Source of the DNA: Roseobacter fucihabitans
GTDB taxonomy: Bacteria > Pseudomonadota > Alphaproteobacteria > Rhodobacterales > Rhodobacteraceae
DNA length: 64,000 nt
Assembly (NCBI RefSeq): GCF_014337925.2
Contig: NZ_CP143425.1
Location: 1 to 64,000, forward strand
Reading direction: 5' to 3'
The notes under the pieces are model-generated. The model saw nothing but the letters and a program-made list of their open reading frames with translations. It made no database searches and was not told where the DNA came from. This document shows positions 15,313 to 22,989 of the stretch, one piece after another. Each line of letters opens with the position of its first letter. The first letter of the stretch is position 1. The position numbers and the translations under genes were made by a program.

Positions 15313-15900
15313 TCAATGACCGTGGGCATCTTTTCCCTGTGCCATCATAAAGTGATGCTCGCGGTGATGATCCTGGCTCGCCATCAGTCCAAAAAATCCA
15401 AGACCTTTGATCCGGGCCACAACAGCCGGAATTTCACTGGTCACCCTCAGCTCGATCCCATCATTCGTTTCTGTTGCGTCGACCGTCCAGCGATCATCGC
15501 GGGCAAGCTGTGCGGCGTGGGCAGGAACCATACGCCGAAGCGTGGCGATAGTGTCCGCATCGCCTGTGGCGATTGCACTGATCCCGTCCGGTAGGTCAGT
15601 TTCAATGACAACTGCGTCCATGACCAAGCGGTCCATATCGACCAAATGCGCCCGCAGCCCGGCCAGATCAACTTGCGCCCAATCCGTGTTCGGGTCGGCT
15701 TCCAACACGCGCACGAGTTCGGAAAGAGCCGCAAAAGCGCCTTGGCCGGGTTCGGACAAAGCAGCACCAGTCATTGCCTGTTCCTGCTGATGCGCAGAAT
15801 GATCCATGCCATCACTGTGCCCTGTATGACTGGTTTGCGCGATTGCGAATGCCGCGCCGCCAATCAAAACCGTTGCAGTGAGAATTATCTTTGTTCGCAT
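15313..15900 (-). CDS. His-rich exported protein
   Basis: A 195-residue exported protein: signal peptide ending AFAIAQ, then SHTGHSDGMDHSAHQQEQAM, rich in His and Met, and a His-rich tail (DHHREHHFMMAQGKDAHGH). The middle is a mixed helical domain (LSELVRVLEADPNTDWAQVD, DRWTVDATETNDGIELRV). Such proteins are found beside periplasmic copper genes and probably bind Cu. I do not know a named family. It is divergent from the Crp/Fnr gene, with about 57 bp between the start codons. Confidence 0.7.
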   Translation of the reverse strand: MRTKIILTATVLIGGAAFAIAQTSHTGHSDGMDHSAHQQEQAMTGAALSEPGQGAFAALSELVRVLEADPNTDWAQVDLAGLRAHLVDMDRLVMDAVVIETDLPDGISAIATGDADTIATLRRMVPAHAAQLARDDRWTVDATETNDGIELRVTSEIPAVVARIKGLGFFGLMASQDHHREHHFMMAQGKDAHGH

Positions 15901-15956
15901 GTTCGCCTGCCTTTCAATTTACAATTACAGACTATCCGCGACGCTTTATCAGCTAT

Positions 15957-16487
15957 ATGATTTCTATCATGTTGCAGTGGCTTGATATTTTCGACGCCGC
16001 ACCTGTCCGTAAGGTTGCGAAAGGTGGACCGGTGTTTCGCCAGGGAGACCGTGTGCTGTCTATGTATCTGGTGCGATCCGGGACGGTCGCGCTGGAGCGT
16101 CCAATGACGGATGGCATCGCGCTGACGCTGCATATCGCCAATGCTGATATGGCTTTGGCCGAAGCATCCTTGTTTGCAGATACTTATCACTGTGATGCAG
16201 TTGCACGTACAGACGCCGAAATTGCCAGCCTGCCGCGCGCAACGTTTCTGGCCGAAATCCGAGACTACCCAGACGCAGCCCTAAGTCTCATTGAGACACA
16301 TGCCAAGGAAGTGCAGGCGCAACGGACGCGAATTGAAATCCTGCGATTGCGGCGGGTGGCTGAACGGCTGGACGCTTGGTTGGATTTATACGGCGAACCG
16401 GCCAAAGGAGAGTGGATCAATGTGGCCAACCAGATCGGTGTATCTGCTCCGGCACTTTACCGGGAACTGGCGAAAAGACGTGACTAG
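15957..16487 (+). CDS. Crp/Fnr-family regulator
   Basis: About 176 residues. An N-terminal cyclic-nucleotide-binding-like barrel (KGGPVFRQGDRVLSMYLVRS, then VALERPMTDGIALTLHIANA) is followed by a dimer helix (IEILRLRRVAERLDAWLDLY) and a short winged helix (WINVANQIGVSAPALYRELA). No N-terminal Cys cluster is seen, so it is not an Fe-S FNR. The start is uncertain: ATGs at 15891, 15957 and 15969 are all in frame without good ribosome sites, and the first overlaps the divergent gene. It may sense redox or metal state for the copper island. Confidence 0.8.
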   Translation: MISIMLQWLDIFDAAPVRKVAKGGPVFRQGDRVLSMYLVRSGTVALERPMTDGIALTLHIANADMALAEASLFADTYHCDAVARTDAEIASLPRATFLAEIRDYPDAALSLIETHAKEVQAQRTRIEILRLRRVAERLDAWLDLYGEPAKGEWINVANQIGVSAPALYRELAKRRD

Positions 16488-16521
16488 CATAGTCGTTTTC
16501 GTTCGACAGAAAAACTGGATT

Positions 16522-16938
16522 TTAGTGCTCGCGGTGGCACAAATCGTGGTCGGCCAGTGACGCTAATACATAGCAGTCTTCCGACACGCCTTCACCGTCG
16601 CAGCCCTTTGATATCCGACTGAGTTCCTTCTCAAGCGTTCTGAGACGTTTAATCTTGGCACGTACCTGTTCGAGTTGAGATGTGGCAATGTCAGTTGCAG
16701 CCTCGCACGACCGATCTGGGTGATCTTGCAGTTCAATCAATGACGAAATCGCTTCAATGGAGAACCCAAGATCGCGGGCATGTCGGATGAAACTCAGCCG
16801 CTCCAACCCTGCTTTGTCGTATCGCCGCTGATTGCCTGATGTGCGCTCAGCTTCGGGCAAAAGCCCCATTTCTTCATAGTAGCGTATGGTCGGCACCTTG
16901 ACCTTCGTGCGCTTTGAAAGCTCGCCGATAGAAAACAT
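16522..16938 (-). CDS. MerR-family metal regulator
   Basis: A 138-residue MerR protein. The N-terminal winged helix (MFSIGELSKRTKVKVPTIRY) is followed by the dimer helix and a Cys/His-rich end: Cys78, Cys113, Cys122, His131, Cys134, His135. This pattern resembles CadR/PbrR/ZntR-type sensors of divalent metals. I start it at ATG 16938; the extension to 17019 lies in the promoter. It is divergent from the transglutaminase / cation transporter / methyltransferase operon, across a promoter with a 19-bp spacer and a central palindrome, the standard MerR layout. Confidence 0.88.
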   Translation of the reverse strand: MFSIGELSKRTKVKVPTIRYYEEMGLLPEAERTSGNQRRYDKAGLERLSFIRHARDLGFSIEAISSLIELQDHPDRSCEAATDIATSQLEQVRAKIKRLRTLEKELSRISKGCDGEGVSEDCYVLASLADHDLCHREH

Positions 16939-16949
16939 AAAGAAACCTC

Positions 16950-16980
16950 TTGAACCTCTAGCTACTAGAGATTGTATATG
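16950..16980 (+). promoter_or_regulatory. MerR-type promoter/operator
   Basis: A -35 TTGAAC at 16950-16955 and -10 TATATG at 16975-16980 are separated by 19 bp, the over-long spacing that MerR activators correct. The spacer holds the perfect palindrome CTCTAG-CTA-CTAGAG (16956-16970). It reads toward the gene at 17009. Confidence 0.85.
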
Positions 16981-17008
16981 AGTTGGAACGACAAAAGAAG
17001 AGTTCAAA

Positions 17009-17779
17009 ATGTCCCACAATTATTTAACTGAAACGCCGCTCCTAGACTACCAGAACCCCGCCATAAAGGCGCTCATCGCACAACGCGGATGGGCAGCGCT
17101 GGCAAAAGGCGAACGTATCGGCGCAGCCTATGACTTTGTGCGCGACGACGTCTTGTTCGGCTACAATTCTGACGATGCCTTGCCCGCCTCAAAGGTGCTG
17201 GCGGATGGTTACGGGCAGTGCAACACCAAGGGCACGTTGCTCATGGCGTTGCTGCGCGCCTTGGGCATCCCTTGTCGGTTTCGCGGCTTTACTATCGACA
17301 AAGGGTTGCAACGTGGCGTGGTGCCAGAGCTGGTTTATCCGCTTGCGCCACGCAACATCATCCACTCATGGGTAGAGGTACAGTATCGCGGAGAATGGTT
17401 AGAGCTTGAGGGCTTCATTCTGGATCAGGGCGTTTTGACGGCGCTTCAAGCCGCGTTTCCAGAGCGTTCTTCGCTTTGCGCCTACGGAGCTGGGACCGAT
17501 TGCCTGCAAGCGCCGAACGTCGCTTGGAGCGGTCAAAGCACTTATATCCAAAAGACGGGGATCAATCGGGATTTTGGGGTCTTTGATAGCCCAGATACGT
17601 TCTATGCAGACCATCGGCAACTTACTGGATTTCGCGGGCTAGTCTATCGACTGGTCATTCGACATTGGATGAACAGACGGGTTGCGCAGATGCGTGCGGG
17701 ACGTGTCCCGACGATACCCGGTGGGGACAAAAACCTTGTGCCTGCCAAGTCCATTTCGATGGAAAAGGAGGCCGTGTGA
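17009..17779 (+). CDS. Transglutaminase-like cysteine protease-fold protein
   Basis: A 256-residue cytoplasmic-looking protein with a transglutaminase core: catalytic Cys71 in GYGQCNTKGTLLMALLRALG, His119 in NIIHSWVEV, and an acidic residue shortly after (LELEGFILD). Bacterial members may act as proteases or deamidases; the substrate here is unknown. It is the first gene of the MerR-controlled operon (AAGAAG before the ATG) and ends at the start of the cation transporter gene with a one-base overlap, so a role in metal handling is likely though unexplained. Confidence 0.75.
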   Translation: MSHNYLTETPLLDYQNPAIKALIAQRGWAALAKGERIGAAYDFVRDDVLFGYNSDDALPASKVLADGYGQCNTKGTLLMALLRALGIPCRFRGFTIDKGLQRGVVPELVYPLAPRNIIHSWVEVQYRGEWLELEGFILDQGVLTALQAAFPERSSLCAYGAGTDCLQAPNVAWSGQSTYIQKTGINRDFGVFDSPDTFYADHRQLTGFRGLVYRLVIRHWMNRRVAQMRAGRVPTIPGGDKNLVPAKSISMEKEAV

Positions 17780-18414
17780 TGGCTGGTTGTTGCGGACATG
17801 ACGCGAAGTTTGACGGCGTTTCAGATGATTACAAAAGACGGCTCTGGATCGTAATTGCCCTCAACGCGACAATGTTTTTTGTCGAGATGACAGCAGGCCA
17901 TCTGGCCAAGTCTCAAGCTTTGCAGGCCGACGCGCTCGACTTTGCGGGCGATGCGCTGACCTACGGAATTTCTCTTGCGGTCATCGGGGCCTCGCTTCGC
18001 GCGCGAACGAATGCGGCTCTGTTCAAAGGCGTCAGCCTTCTGTTGATGGGCCTTTGGGTGTTCGGATCGACGGTTTACCACGTCTTCTATGCTGGCGTGC
18101 CCACCGCAGAGATCATGGGCTTTGTCGGCTTTCTTGCGCTGCTCACCAATCTGGCGAGCGTCTTGCTGTTGGCTCGTTACAAAGATGGGGATGCCAACGT
18201 CCGGTCGGTCTGGCTGTGTTCGCGCAATGACGCCATTGGGAACGTCGCCGTGATGCTTGCAGCACTTGGTGTGTGGGGCACGGCAACGGGTTGGCCTGAC
18301 CTTATCGTGGCAACCATCATGGCCGGATTGTTCCTGTCATCTGCCTTCCAAATCGTACGCCAAGCCTTGAAAGAGCGACGCGAAATGACCCAGAATGAAC
18401 ATGAGGCTGTATGA
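17779..18414 (+). CDS. Cation transporter of CDF type
   Basis: A 211-residue, roughly six-segment membrane protein starting MAGCCGHDAKFDGVSDDYKR. The Cys-Cys-His start could bind metal. ALNATMFFVEMTAGHLAKSQ and ALQADALDFAGDALTYGISL match the cation-diffusion-facilitator core, with Asp residues in the second of these as the transport site. A second pair is NDAIGNVAVM. The cytoplasmic C-terminal domain is nearly absent. It probably exports a divalent metal sensed by the divergent MerR protein. It overlaps its neighbours on both sides. Confidence 0.85.
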   Translation: MAGCCGHDAKFDGVSDDYKRRLWIVIALNATMFFVEMTAGHLAKSQALQADALDFAGDALTYGISLAVIGASLRARTNAALFKGVSLLLMGLWVFGSTVYHVFYAGVPTAEIMGFVGFLALLTNLASVLLLARYKDGDANVRSVWLCSRNDAIGNVAVMLAALGVWGTATGWPDLIVATIMAGLFLSSAFQIVRQALKERREMTQNEHEAV

Positions 18415-18962
18415 TGCCGTCTGTCTTAGTCTTCACCGGCCTTATGATTGCAGCAGCTACGTTTGCAACGATGCTCTGGTCCATCGCATATCCTAACCGC
18501 CGGTTTTGGCCGCCAAAGCGCTATACCATGGCCACCCCTATTCTGGTTTGGGTTCCGACATTCACCCTCTTTGGGATCCTGATTGCCCTCGGCGTTATGG
18601 AATGGGGAAGCCTGCCAATCCCAATTTTCTTGCGGTTTGGCGTAGGCGTTTTCCTGATTGTCGCGGGAAACGTGGTTGTTTGGTCAGAAGCTGCAAAGTT
18701 TGGTGTTGCCCAGACTGGCGGTGCAAAAGGATCGCTTCGAACAAGAGGTATGTACCGCTATTCCCGCAATCCACAATACGTGGCGGATATCGCAATGATT
18801 ATCGGCTGGATGATGCTTTGTGCATCGTCAGGGGCTGCACTTGTCGGCTTAGCTGGAATTATCGTTCTCATAGCTGCGCCCTTCGCCGAAGAGCCGTGGC
18901 TTAAAGAGCAATATGGATCAGCGTTTAAGGACTACAAGGCGAAGGTCAGACGGTTCATTTAG
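18411..18962 (+). CDS. Isoprenylcysteine methyltransferase-like membrane protein
   Basis: A 183-residue membrane protein with four or five segments. The C-terminal region carries the ICMT/PEMT-type motif: RTRGMYRYSRNPQYVADIAM, and later EEPWLKEQYGSAFKDYKAKV. These family members use S-adenosylmethionine; the bacterial substrate is generally unknown, as proteins are not prenylated. It overlaps the cation transporter by 4 bp, so it is the third gene of the MerR-regulated unit. Confidence 0.82.
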   Translation: MMPSVLVFTGLMIAAATFATMLWSIAYPNRRFWPPKRYTMATPILVWVPTFTLFGILIALGVMEWGSLPIPIFLRFGVGVFLIVAGNVVVWSEAAKFGVAQTGGAKGSLRTRGMYRYSRNPQYVADIAMIIGWMMLCASSGAALVGLAGIIVLIAAPFAEEPWLKEQYGSAFKDYKAKVRRFI

Positions 18963-19140
18963 TCAAATGGCTAAGTGCAAAAGCAGACCTTCGCCATGGT
19001 GCGGCATTTTGGTAGGTCAGGGCTCTTCTTCCTCTTTCGCTGCGATCAGCGTGAAGGTCAGCTTTGCCGATTTTCATGAAATTGGGTCGGAGCGTGACGT
19101 AAAGGTCAAAGCCATCTGACGTTCAACAGATCCGGTATTT

Positions 19141-19230
19141 CCTGGTCCCTTGGGGTTCGGTCAGGCCAAACGTCACAGCGGGACGTCGGCGGCAGGGATG
19201 CCGCGACGCGCAAGTGAAATTGACGGGGCC
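19141..19230 (+). repeat. Direct repeat pair, copy 1
   Basis: Begins CCTGGTCCCTTGGGGTTCGG and continues through GCGGGACGTCGGCGGCAGGG and ATGCCGC to AAGTGAAATTGAC. A diverged copy in the same orientation is at 20936-21028. Each copy lies 170-240 bp ahead of a plus-strand gene (19471 and ardC at 21195), so it may carry a promoter. Confidence 0.65.
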
Positions 19231-19365
19231 GTGCGCTCGCCTTCGGCTGATCACGACGAGGCCGTAGGCGACTGGCGCGATCTACCGGTTGGCAGCTTTG
19301 CCAGTTCCGGCATCAATGTGCCGACCGGCTATTGCATCTATTGGAAGCCAATGGCCTAACAAACT

Positions 19366-19392
19366 GATAAGCCCTTGAGACAAGGCCTTATC
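19366..19392. other. Hairpin in leader of gene 19471
   Basis: GATAAG/CTTATC with an inner CCTT/AAGG stem and a 5-base loop; one C-C mismatch separates the two. It has no T-run and lies about 80 bp before the start of the next gene. The rest of 18963-19470 holds copy 1 of the direct repeat and no gene I can support. Confidence 0.5.
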
Positions 19393-19470
19393 GCATAAAA
19401 CATCCTTTCGAGGAGGCGTGCAGCACCGGGGGCCGAAAGCCCCTTCCCCGCTATCAAAGAGGCATCCGCT

Positions 19471-19689
19471 ATGCTTGTGAACTTCTACACGCCGCGAGGC
19501 GACGACCACGAGTTGATCCATGCAACCCGTCTCGACATTCTGGGGGCATTGCCACGGGTGGGAGATGAAATTCACATAGACGATTTTCAGGGCGTCGTCG
19601 GCGTTGTTCGATGGCGGATCAACGACGGCAAGCAGCTTGTCGCCGTTATGGTTGATGAGTTCGCCCTAGACACTGCCAAACCTTCTTAG
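19471..19689 (+). CDS. Small hypothetical protein, 72 residues
   Basis: A 72-residue, mostly beta-stranded protein (MLVNFYTPRGDDHELIHATR, then GDEIHIDDFQGVVGVVRWRI). Strand spacing suggests a small barrel such as a viral or plasmid regulatory fold, but I recognise no family. AGAGG precedes the ATG. It overlaps the end of the minus-strand membrane gene by 4 bp. The leader carries a hairpin and a repeat also present before ardC. Confidence 0.55.
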   Translation: MLVNFYTPRGDDHELIHATRLDILGALPRVGDEIHIDDFQGVVGVVRWRINDGKQLVAVMVDEFALDTAKPS

Positions 19690-20063
19690 CCCCGATAAAA
19701 CGCCTCGTTATGATCGAGCCATTGGCGCATTTTTTCTAGGTGCGATCTGACTTGGTGCATAGTCTCGCGCACCGTCCAAAATGTGCCGAAGGCGCACACG
19801 GCTAACACCATATAGAATGCCCGATTTGTGAGCCATGAAATGTCCCACATCACATAGGCCAACATGGCAATGACCACGAAACAGCCAATCAGCAACGACG
19901 AAAGAACCGCGCGGGTTCTGTGTCGATAGGCTTCTGTCAGCAGTTGATCGTGGCCGCTGGCGAGGATTGGTTCAACAACACGCCCCTGCCAGTCCTCATG
20001 CGCGTTTCTTTGAGCGACCACTCGCTGGCGAAGTTCAAGCAAAGATCGAAGGGGGTTCCTCAT
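19686..20063 (-). CDS. Small two-segment membrane protein
   Basis: A 125-residue protein with a basic/helical N-terminal 50 residues (LRSLLELRQRVVAQRNAHED), two adjacent membrane segments (LSSLLIGCFVVIAMLAYVMW and AFYMVLAVCAFGTFWTV), and a helical C-terminal tail (LEKMRQWLDHNEAFYRG). Both ends should lie in the cytoplasm. I start it at ATG 20063; the longer frame to 20186 is not protein-like. No family recognised. Confidence 0.55.
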   Translation of the reverse strand: MRNPLRSLLELRQRVVAQRNAHEDWQGRVVEPILASGHDQLLTEAYRHRTRAVLSSLLIGCFVVIAMLAYVMWDISWLTNRAFYMVLAVCAFGTFWTVRETMHQVRSHLEKMRQWLDHNEAFYRG

Positions 20064-20271
20064 AGGTCCAGTGTACCATAGCCGTGTCGAATTCACACCG
20101 TCCGTCTTTGTTTCGACGCGATCACGGCGAGCTTCGCCGATGATCACGCTTTTGCACCAACGCTTGAGATGGTCCTGACAATTCAAACTAAGCGCCCAAG
20201 TTTGGTCCCAATCCCGGCAAGCGCATTCGCGCTTAATGCCGGATTGTCATCCAAACATTTGGAGCTGCCCC

Positions 20272-20361
20272 ATGACATCTGCGATCATCTTTGGTTCTAT
20301 CCTCGCCGCCGCCTTCATTGTTGAGATGCGTCAGCATCCCTCCCCTGGGTTTTGGCGCTAA
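20272..20361 (+). CDS. 29-residue hydrophobic mini-ORF
   Basis: MTSAIIFGSILAAAFIVEMR followed by QHPSPGFWR: one membrane segment with a short polar tail. GGAG lies 7 bp before the ATG. The size and composition fit a small membrane peptide, such as a type I toxin or regulatory peptide, but chance cannot be excluded. Confidence 0.35.
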   Translation: MTSAIIFGSILAAAFIVEMRQHPSPGFWR

Positions 20362-20426
20362 GGCCAGACCTCCATGTCGTCGAGGTAGGCTTGTCCGGCT
20401 TCAAGGATCGTCACACCGATGATGGG

Positions 20427-20534
20427 CTAGTCGAGGGCCGCTTGCAGGTTGATCCATCCGAGCCGTTCGGCCTGTTGCGCCCCAGCTAGGATTTGATCGT
20501 CGCTTAGGTCAGCCATGAATTCATGGGCTTTCAT
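20427..20534 (-). CDS. 35-residue mini-ORF or gene remnant
   Basis: The minus-strand frame MKAHEFMADLSDDQILAGAQ then QAERLGWINLQAALD begins inside the GC-rich dispersed repeat. The helical, balanced composition looks coded, but the frame has no clear ribosome site. It may be the tail of a lost gene to which the repeat became attached. Confidence 0.25.
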   Translation of the reverse strand: MKAHEFMADLSDDQILAGAQQAERLGWINLQAALD

Positions 20535-20590
20535 CTTGCCAAAAATATCCTCGGGGGAGCGCCCGAAGGGCGCGGGGGCAGACAGCCCCT
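20525..20590. repeat. GC-rich dispersed repeat, copy B
   Basis: CTTTCATCTTGCCAAAAATA then TCCTCGGGGGAGCGCCCG and GGGCGCGGGGGCAGACAGCC: a near-identical copy of 3024-3090 in the same orientation. Confidence 0.7.
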
Positions 20591-20592
20591 CC

Positions 20593-20868
20593 CTACCTAT
20601 ACGGACCACGATACGGTTCCCCAATAAGCTGGATATGCGGGCATCCCAAGATGAAGCTGGTCGCGGCGTGCAGCGAACGGAAATAGATGCAATGTGCTTT
20701 GCTCGCTGACCATAGTGTATGGGGTTTGCTGGCATAGTTCCCGGTCCCGACATGGCGTTGCAGCCATTGTCGGGTCAGCTCGTTTGTCGCGGGGTCTGCG
20801 CGCACGCTGAGACGGACAGGGAATTCCCGATCCATGATGTCGTAGCGGTGTGGTGATTTACTCCCCAT
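20593..20868 (-). CDS. Hypothetical protein, about 91 residues
   Basis: The frame from ATG 20868 reads MGSKSPHRYDIMDREFPVRL, then SVRADPATNELTRQWLQRHV and SKAHCIYFRSLHAATSFILG, with composition typical of a folded protein. Its conserved-looking aromatic and Cys positions suggest a real gene, but I know no family and see no strong ribosome site. In-frame ATGs at 20880 and 20913 are alternatives. It is convergent with the repeat at 20525. Confidence 0.5.
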   Translation of the reverse strand: MGSKSPHRYDIMDREFPVRLSVRADPATNELTRQWLQRHVGTGNYASKPHTLWSASKAHCIYFRSLHAATSFILGCPHIQLIGEPYRGPYR

Positions 20869-20935
20869 TGCGGAGAACATAAGCAGAACACATAGCGTTG
20901 ATCCAGAGGGCAATGCGATCTGCGATCACGCCCAA

Positions 20936-21028
20936 CCTGGTCCCTTGGGGTTCGGACAAGCCGAACGCCACTGCGGGACGTTGGCGGCAGGGATGCCGCC
21001 GGATTTAAGCGAAATAGACAGACCCGTG
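20936..21028 (+). repeat. Direct repeat pair, copy 2
   Basis: CCTGGTCCCTTGGGGTTCGG through GGACGTTGGCGGCAGGGATG and AAGCGAAATAGAC. It is the diverged partner of 19141-19230 and precedes ardC. Confidence 0.65.
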
Positions 21029-21194
21029 TTGTCGGCTGCGCCTCCTGCCCGCGCCAGTCCGTCGATTTCGCTCAATTCCTCCCAATCCTTCCTTTCATCG
21101 CATTCGAGGTTTCAGGAGCAGGCGCATTCGCGCTGTCCCTTAACCCCGATCCATTGGGCAACAGACCCAAGCGACACCGCAAAGGAGAACCGTC

Positions 21195-22094
21195 ATGTCG
21201 AAATATGATGTCTATACGGAAGTCACAAACCAGATCATTGAGGCACTGGAACAAGGTGTGAAGCCGTGGGAATGCCCGTGGCAGAAGAACGCCGCTGCCC
21301 TGCCATTGCGGGTCACCGGAGACAGCTATCGCGGGATCAACCATGTTCTGTTGAACCTAAAAGCATGGGCGCAAGGCTATCGCAATCCAGTCTGGATGAC
21401 GTTCAAGCAGGCAAAGGACTTGGGTGGAATGGTGCGCAAGGGCGAGAAGTCATCGCTTGTGGTCAAATATGGCACGTTCGAAGCGAAGGACGAAGCACCG
21501 GAAGGCGGGATGGAGGCCAAGACGCGGGGGTATCTGAAAGCCTATCGCGTGTTCAATGTGCAGCAAATCGACGGGCTGGACGATCAATTCCCGACACCTG
21601 ACGAGGCCGAGCCGCTGGCAACGCGGCCTATTGAGCAGCTTTCGCACATTGCCGCCAACATGGTCGAGAGTATGGGCATGGGCTATGCGGAAGGTGGGGA
21701 CCGGGCATGCTATGTCCCGTCTTTGGATAAGGTTCACATGCCCGAACTGCCGAAGTTCAAGGCGGCAGAGTTGTTCTATTCAACGCTTTTTCATGAGTTG
21801 TCCCATGCCACAGGTCACAAGCGCCGGTGCGACCGTACGAAGGATAAGGCCGGGTCCAAGTTTGGGAATGCGGTCTATGCGATGGAAGAACTTGTTGCCG
21901 AAATATCATCGGCAATGGTGGGTGCGCAGCTTGGTTTTCAACCGGGCCACATCGAGGACAGCGCGGCTTACGTTCAGTCGTGGTTGAAAGTAATGCGCGA
22001 CGACAAGCGTGCTATTGTCAAAGCAGCGGCGGCGGCGCAGCGATCTGCGGATTATCTCATGGAGAAAGCTGGAGAGATTGCAGAGGTCGCTTAG
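21195..22094 (+). CDS. ardC: ArdC-like antirestriction protein
   Basis: A 299-residue protein of the ArdC family, which binds single-stranded DNA and protects incoming plasmid DNA from restriction. The N-terminal ssDNA-binding domain (about 1-140) shows YTEVTNQIIEALEQGVKPWE and FKQAKDLGGMVRKGEKSSLV. The C-terminal zincin-like domain carries His200-Glu201-x-x-His204 (LFHELSHATGH) and the downstream acidic EELVAEISSAMVGAQLG. AAAGGAG lies 8 bp before the ATG. It is an early-transfer type gene, placed between the replication and transfer regions. A repeat (20936) lies in its promoter region. Confidence 0.92.
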   Translation: MSKYDVYTEVTNQIIEALEQGVKPWECPWQKNAAALPLRVTGDSYRGINHVLLNLKAWAQGYRNPVWMTFKQAKDLGGMVRKGEKSSLVVKYGTFEAKDEAPEGGMEAKTRGYLKAYRVFNVQQIDGLDDQFPTPDEAEPLATRPIEQLSHIAANMVESMGMGYAEGGDRACYVPSLDKVHMPELPKFKAAELFYSTLFHELSHATGHKRRCDRTKDKAGSKFGNAVYAMEELVAEISSAMVGAQLGFQPGHIEDSAAYVQSWLKVMRDDKRAIVKAAAAAQRSADYLMEKAGEIAEVA

Positions 22095-22129
22095 GCCCCT
22101 GCCCTACCGTTGCAGCGGAGGCTTGTTTT

Positions 22130-22546
22130 TCAGATGCAGGTGAAGGCTGGCGCGTCGCCCAGGTTCATTGCCCGGGTTGTGTCCCCTACGGTTAACTCAA
22201 CACGTTGCGTGTTGCGCAGGCCCTCAAGGATCGGATGCCAGACGTTTTCAGCCAGGTCACGCTTTGCCAACCTTCCATGGACAAGTGGTGCGGTGATCGT
22301 CTGACCGTCGGGAAAGGCGAGCGTGGCCATTGTGGTCAAATCGGAGTCTCCCCCCAACACGATCAGAACCATGCTTTCGGTCCCGCCATAGACACGGTTG
22401 GGATCGCAGACGAGGCGGATGGTGGCCCCATTGTCTGTGGTGGAATATAGATCAAGACCGCGCGTAAAATCATGTTCCCATGCCACGGCGGGTGTCGCGG
22501 CAAGGGCAGCGATGAGCATAAAAACAAGGCGGTTTTTGAAACGCAT
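22130..22546 (-). CDS. Exported hypothetical protein
   Basis: A 138-residue protein with a signal peptide (MRFKNRLVFMLIAALAATPA, cut near AVA-WEHD). The mature part is beta-rich (YSTTDNGATIRLVCDPNRVY, SMVLIVLGGDSDLTTMATLA) with Cys in RLVCDP and at the end (AFTCI), which may pair. I start it at ATG 22546 with AAAGGA upstream. It is convergent with ardC, 35 bp apart. No family recognised. Confidence 0.6.
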   Translation of the reverse strand: MRFKNRLVFMLIAALAATPAVAWEHDFTRGLDLYSTTDNGATIRLVCDPNRVYGGTESMVLIVLGGDSDLTTMATLAFPDGQTITAPLVHGRLAKRDLAENVWHPILEGLRNTQRVELTVGDTTRAMNLGDAPAFTCI

Positions 22547-22599
22547 TGGCTGACGTCCTTTCGGAGCCAATTTAGCATTTTTTCAGCGAAATTGGAAGG

Positions 22600-22818
22600 T
22601 CACGCGTCTCGTTCAGCGGCGAGAACCCACTTACTTTGCCAGATATCAAAGGTGGCAAATAAAGTGCCCTGCGGGTCGAGGATCTTCAACGTGCTAGAGG
22701 TCTCTTTATTCAGCATGTAAGACGCCCCAAACACCCGGAGGGTTTCGGGTGATGGCGAGTAGACAACGCCGACATCGACGGCGTCATCCTCGCTGCGCAT
22801 GGAGAACATATCAGTCAT
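22600..22818 (-). CDS. Small hypothetical protein, 72 residues
   Basis: A 72-residue, beta-rich protein (VDVGVVYSPSPETLRVFGAS, then STLKILDPQGTLFATFDIWQ). It overlaps the end of the 53-residue gene upstream by 8 bp, so the two are translationally coupled. GAGAGGA is present a little far upstream of the ATG. No family recognised. Confidence 0.5.
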   Translation of the reverse strand: MTDMFSMRSEDDAVDVGVVYSPSPETLRVFGASYMLNKETSSTLKILDPQGTLFATFDIWQSKWVLAAERDA

Positions 22819-22972
22819 AATCGTAAATCACGTCCTCTCGCACGATATCATCTTTCCATTTCGGTGTTCGCGCCCCGGTGTTCCATTCATAAAGATATCC
22901 TATGATATCCCGCGTTTTGGCATCGAGAATGCGGGCTACGGCTTTTCCTTCAATCTTCCGTTTTCGCATCAT
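22811..22972 (-). CDS. 53-residue basic protein, coupled to 22600-22818
   Basis: Reads MMRKRKIEGKAVARILDAKT, then RDIIGYLYEWNTGARTPKWK and DDIVREDVIYDYD. The ATG has AAAGGA 6 bp upstream and the stop overlaps the next gene by 8 bp. The sequence (a basic start, IGYLYEWNTG strand turn, acidic end) looks like a genuine small plasmid protein. It begins directly downstream of the repeated leader at 22990-23300. Confidence 0.5.
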   Translation of the reverse strand: MMRKRKIEGKAVARILDAKTRDIIGYLYEWNTGARTPKWKDDIVREDVIYDYD

Positions 22973-22989
22973 GATCAAATCCTTTCGCG

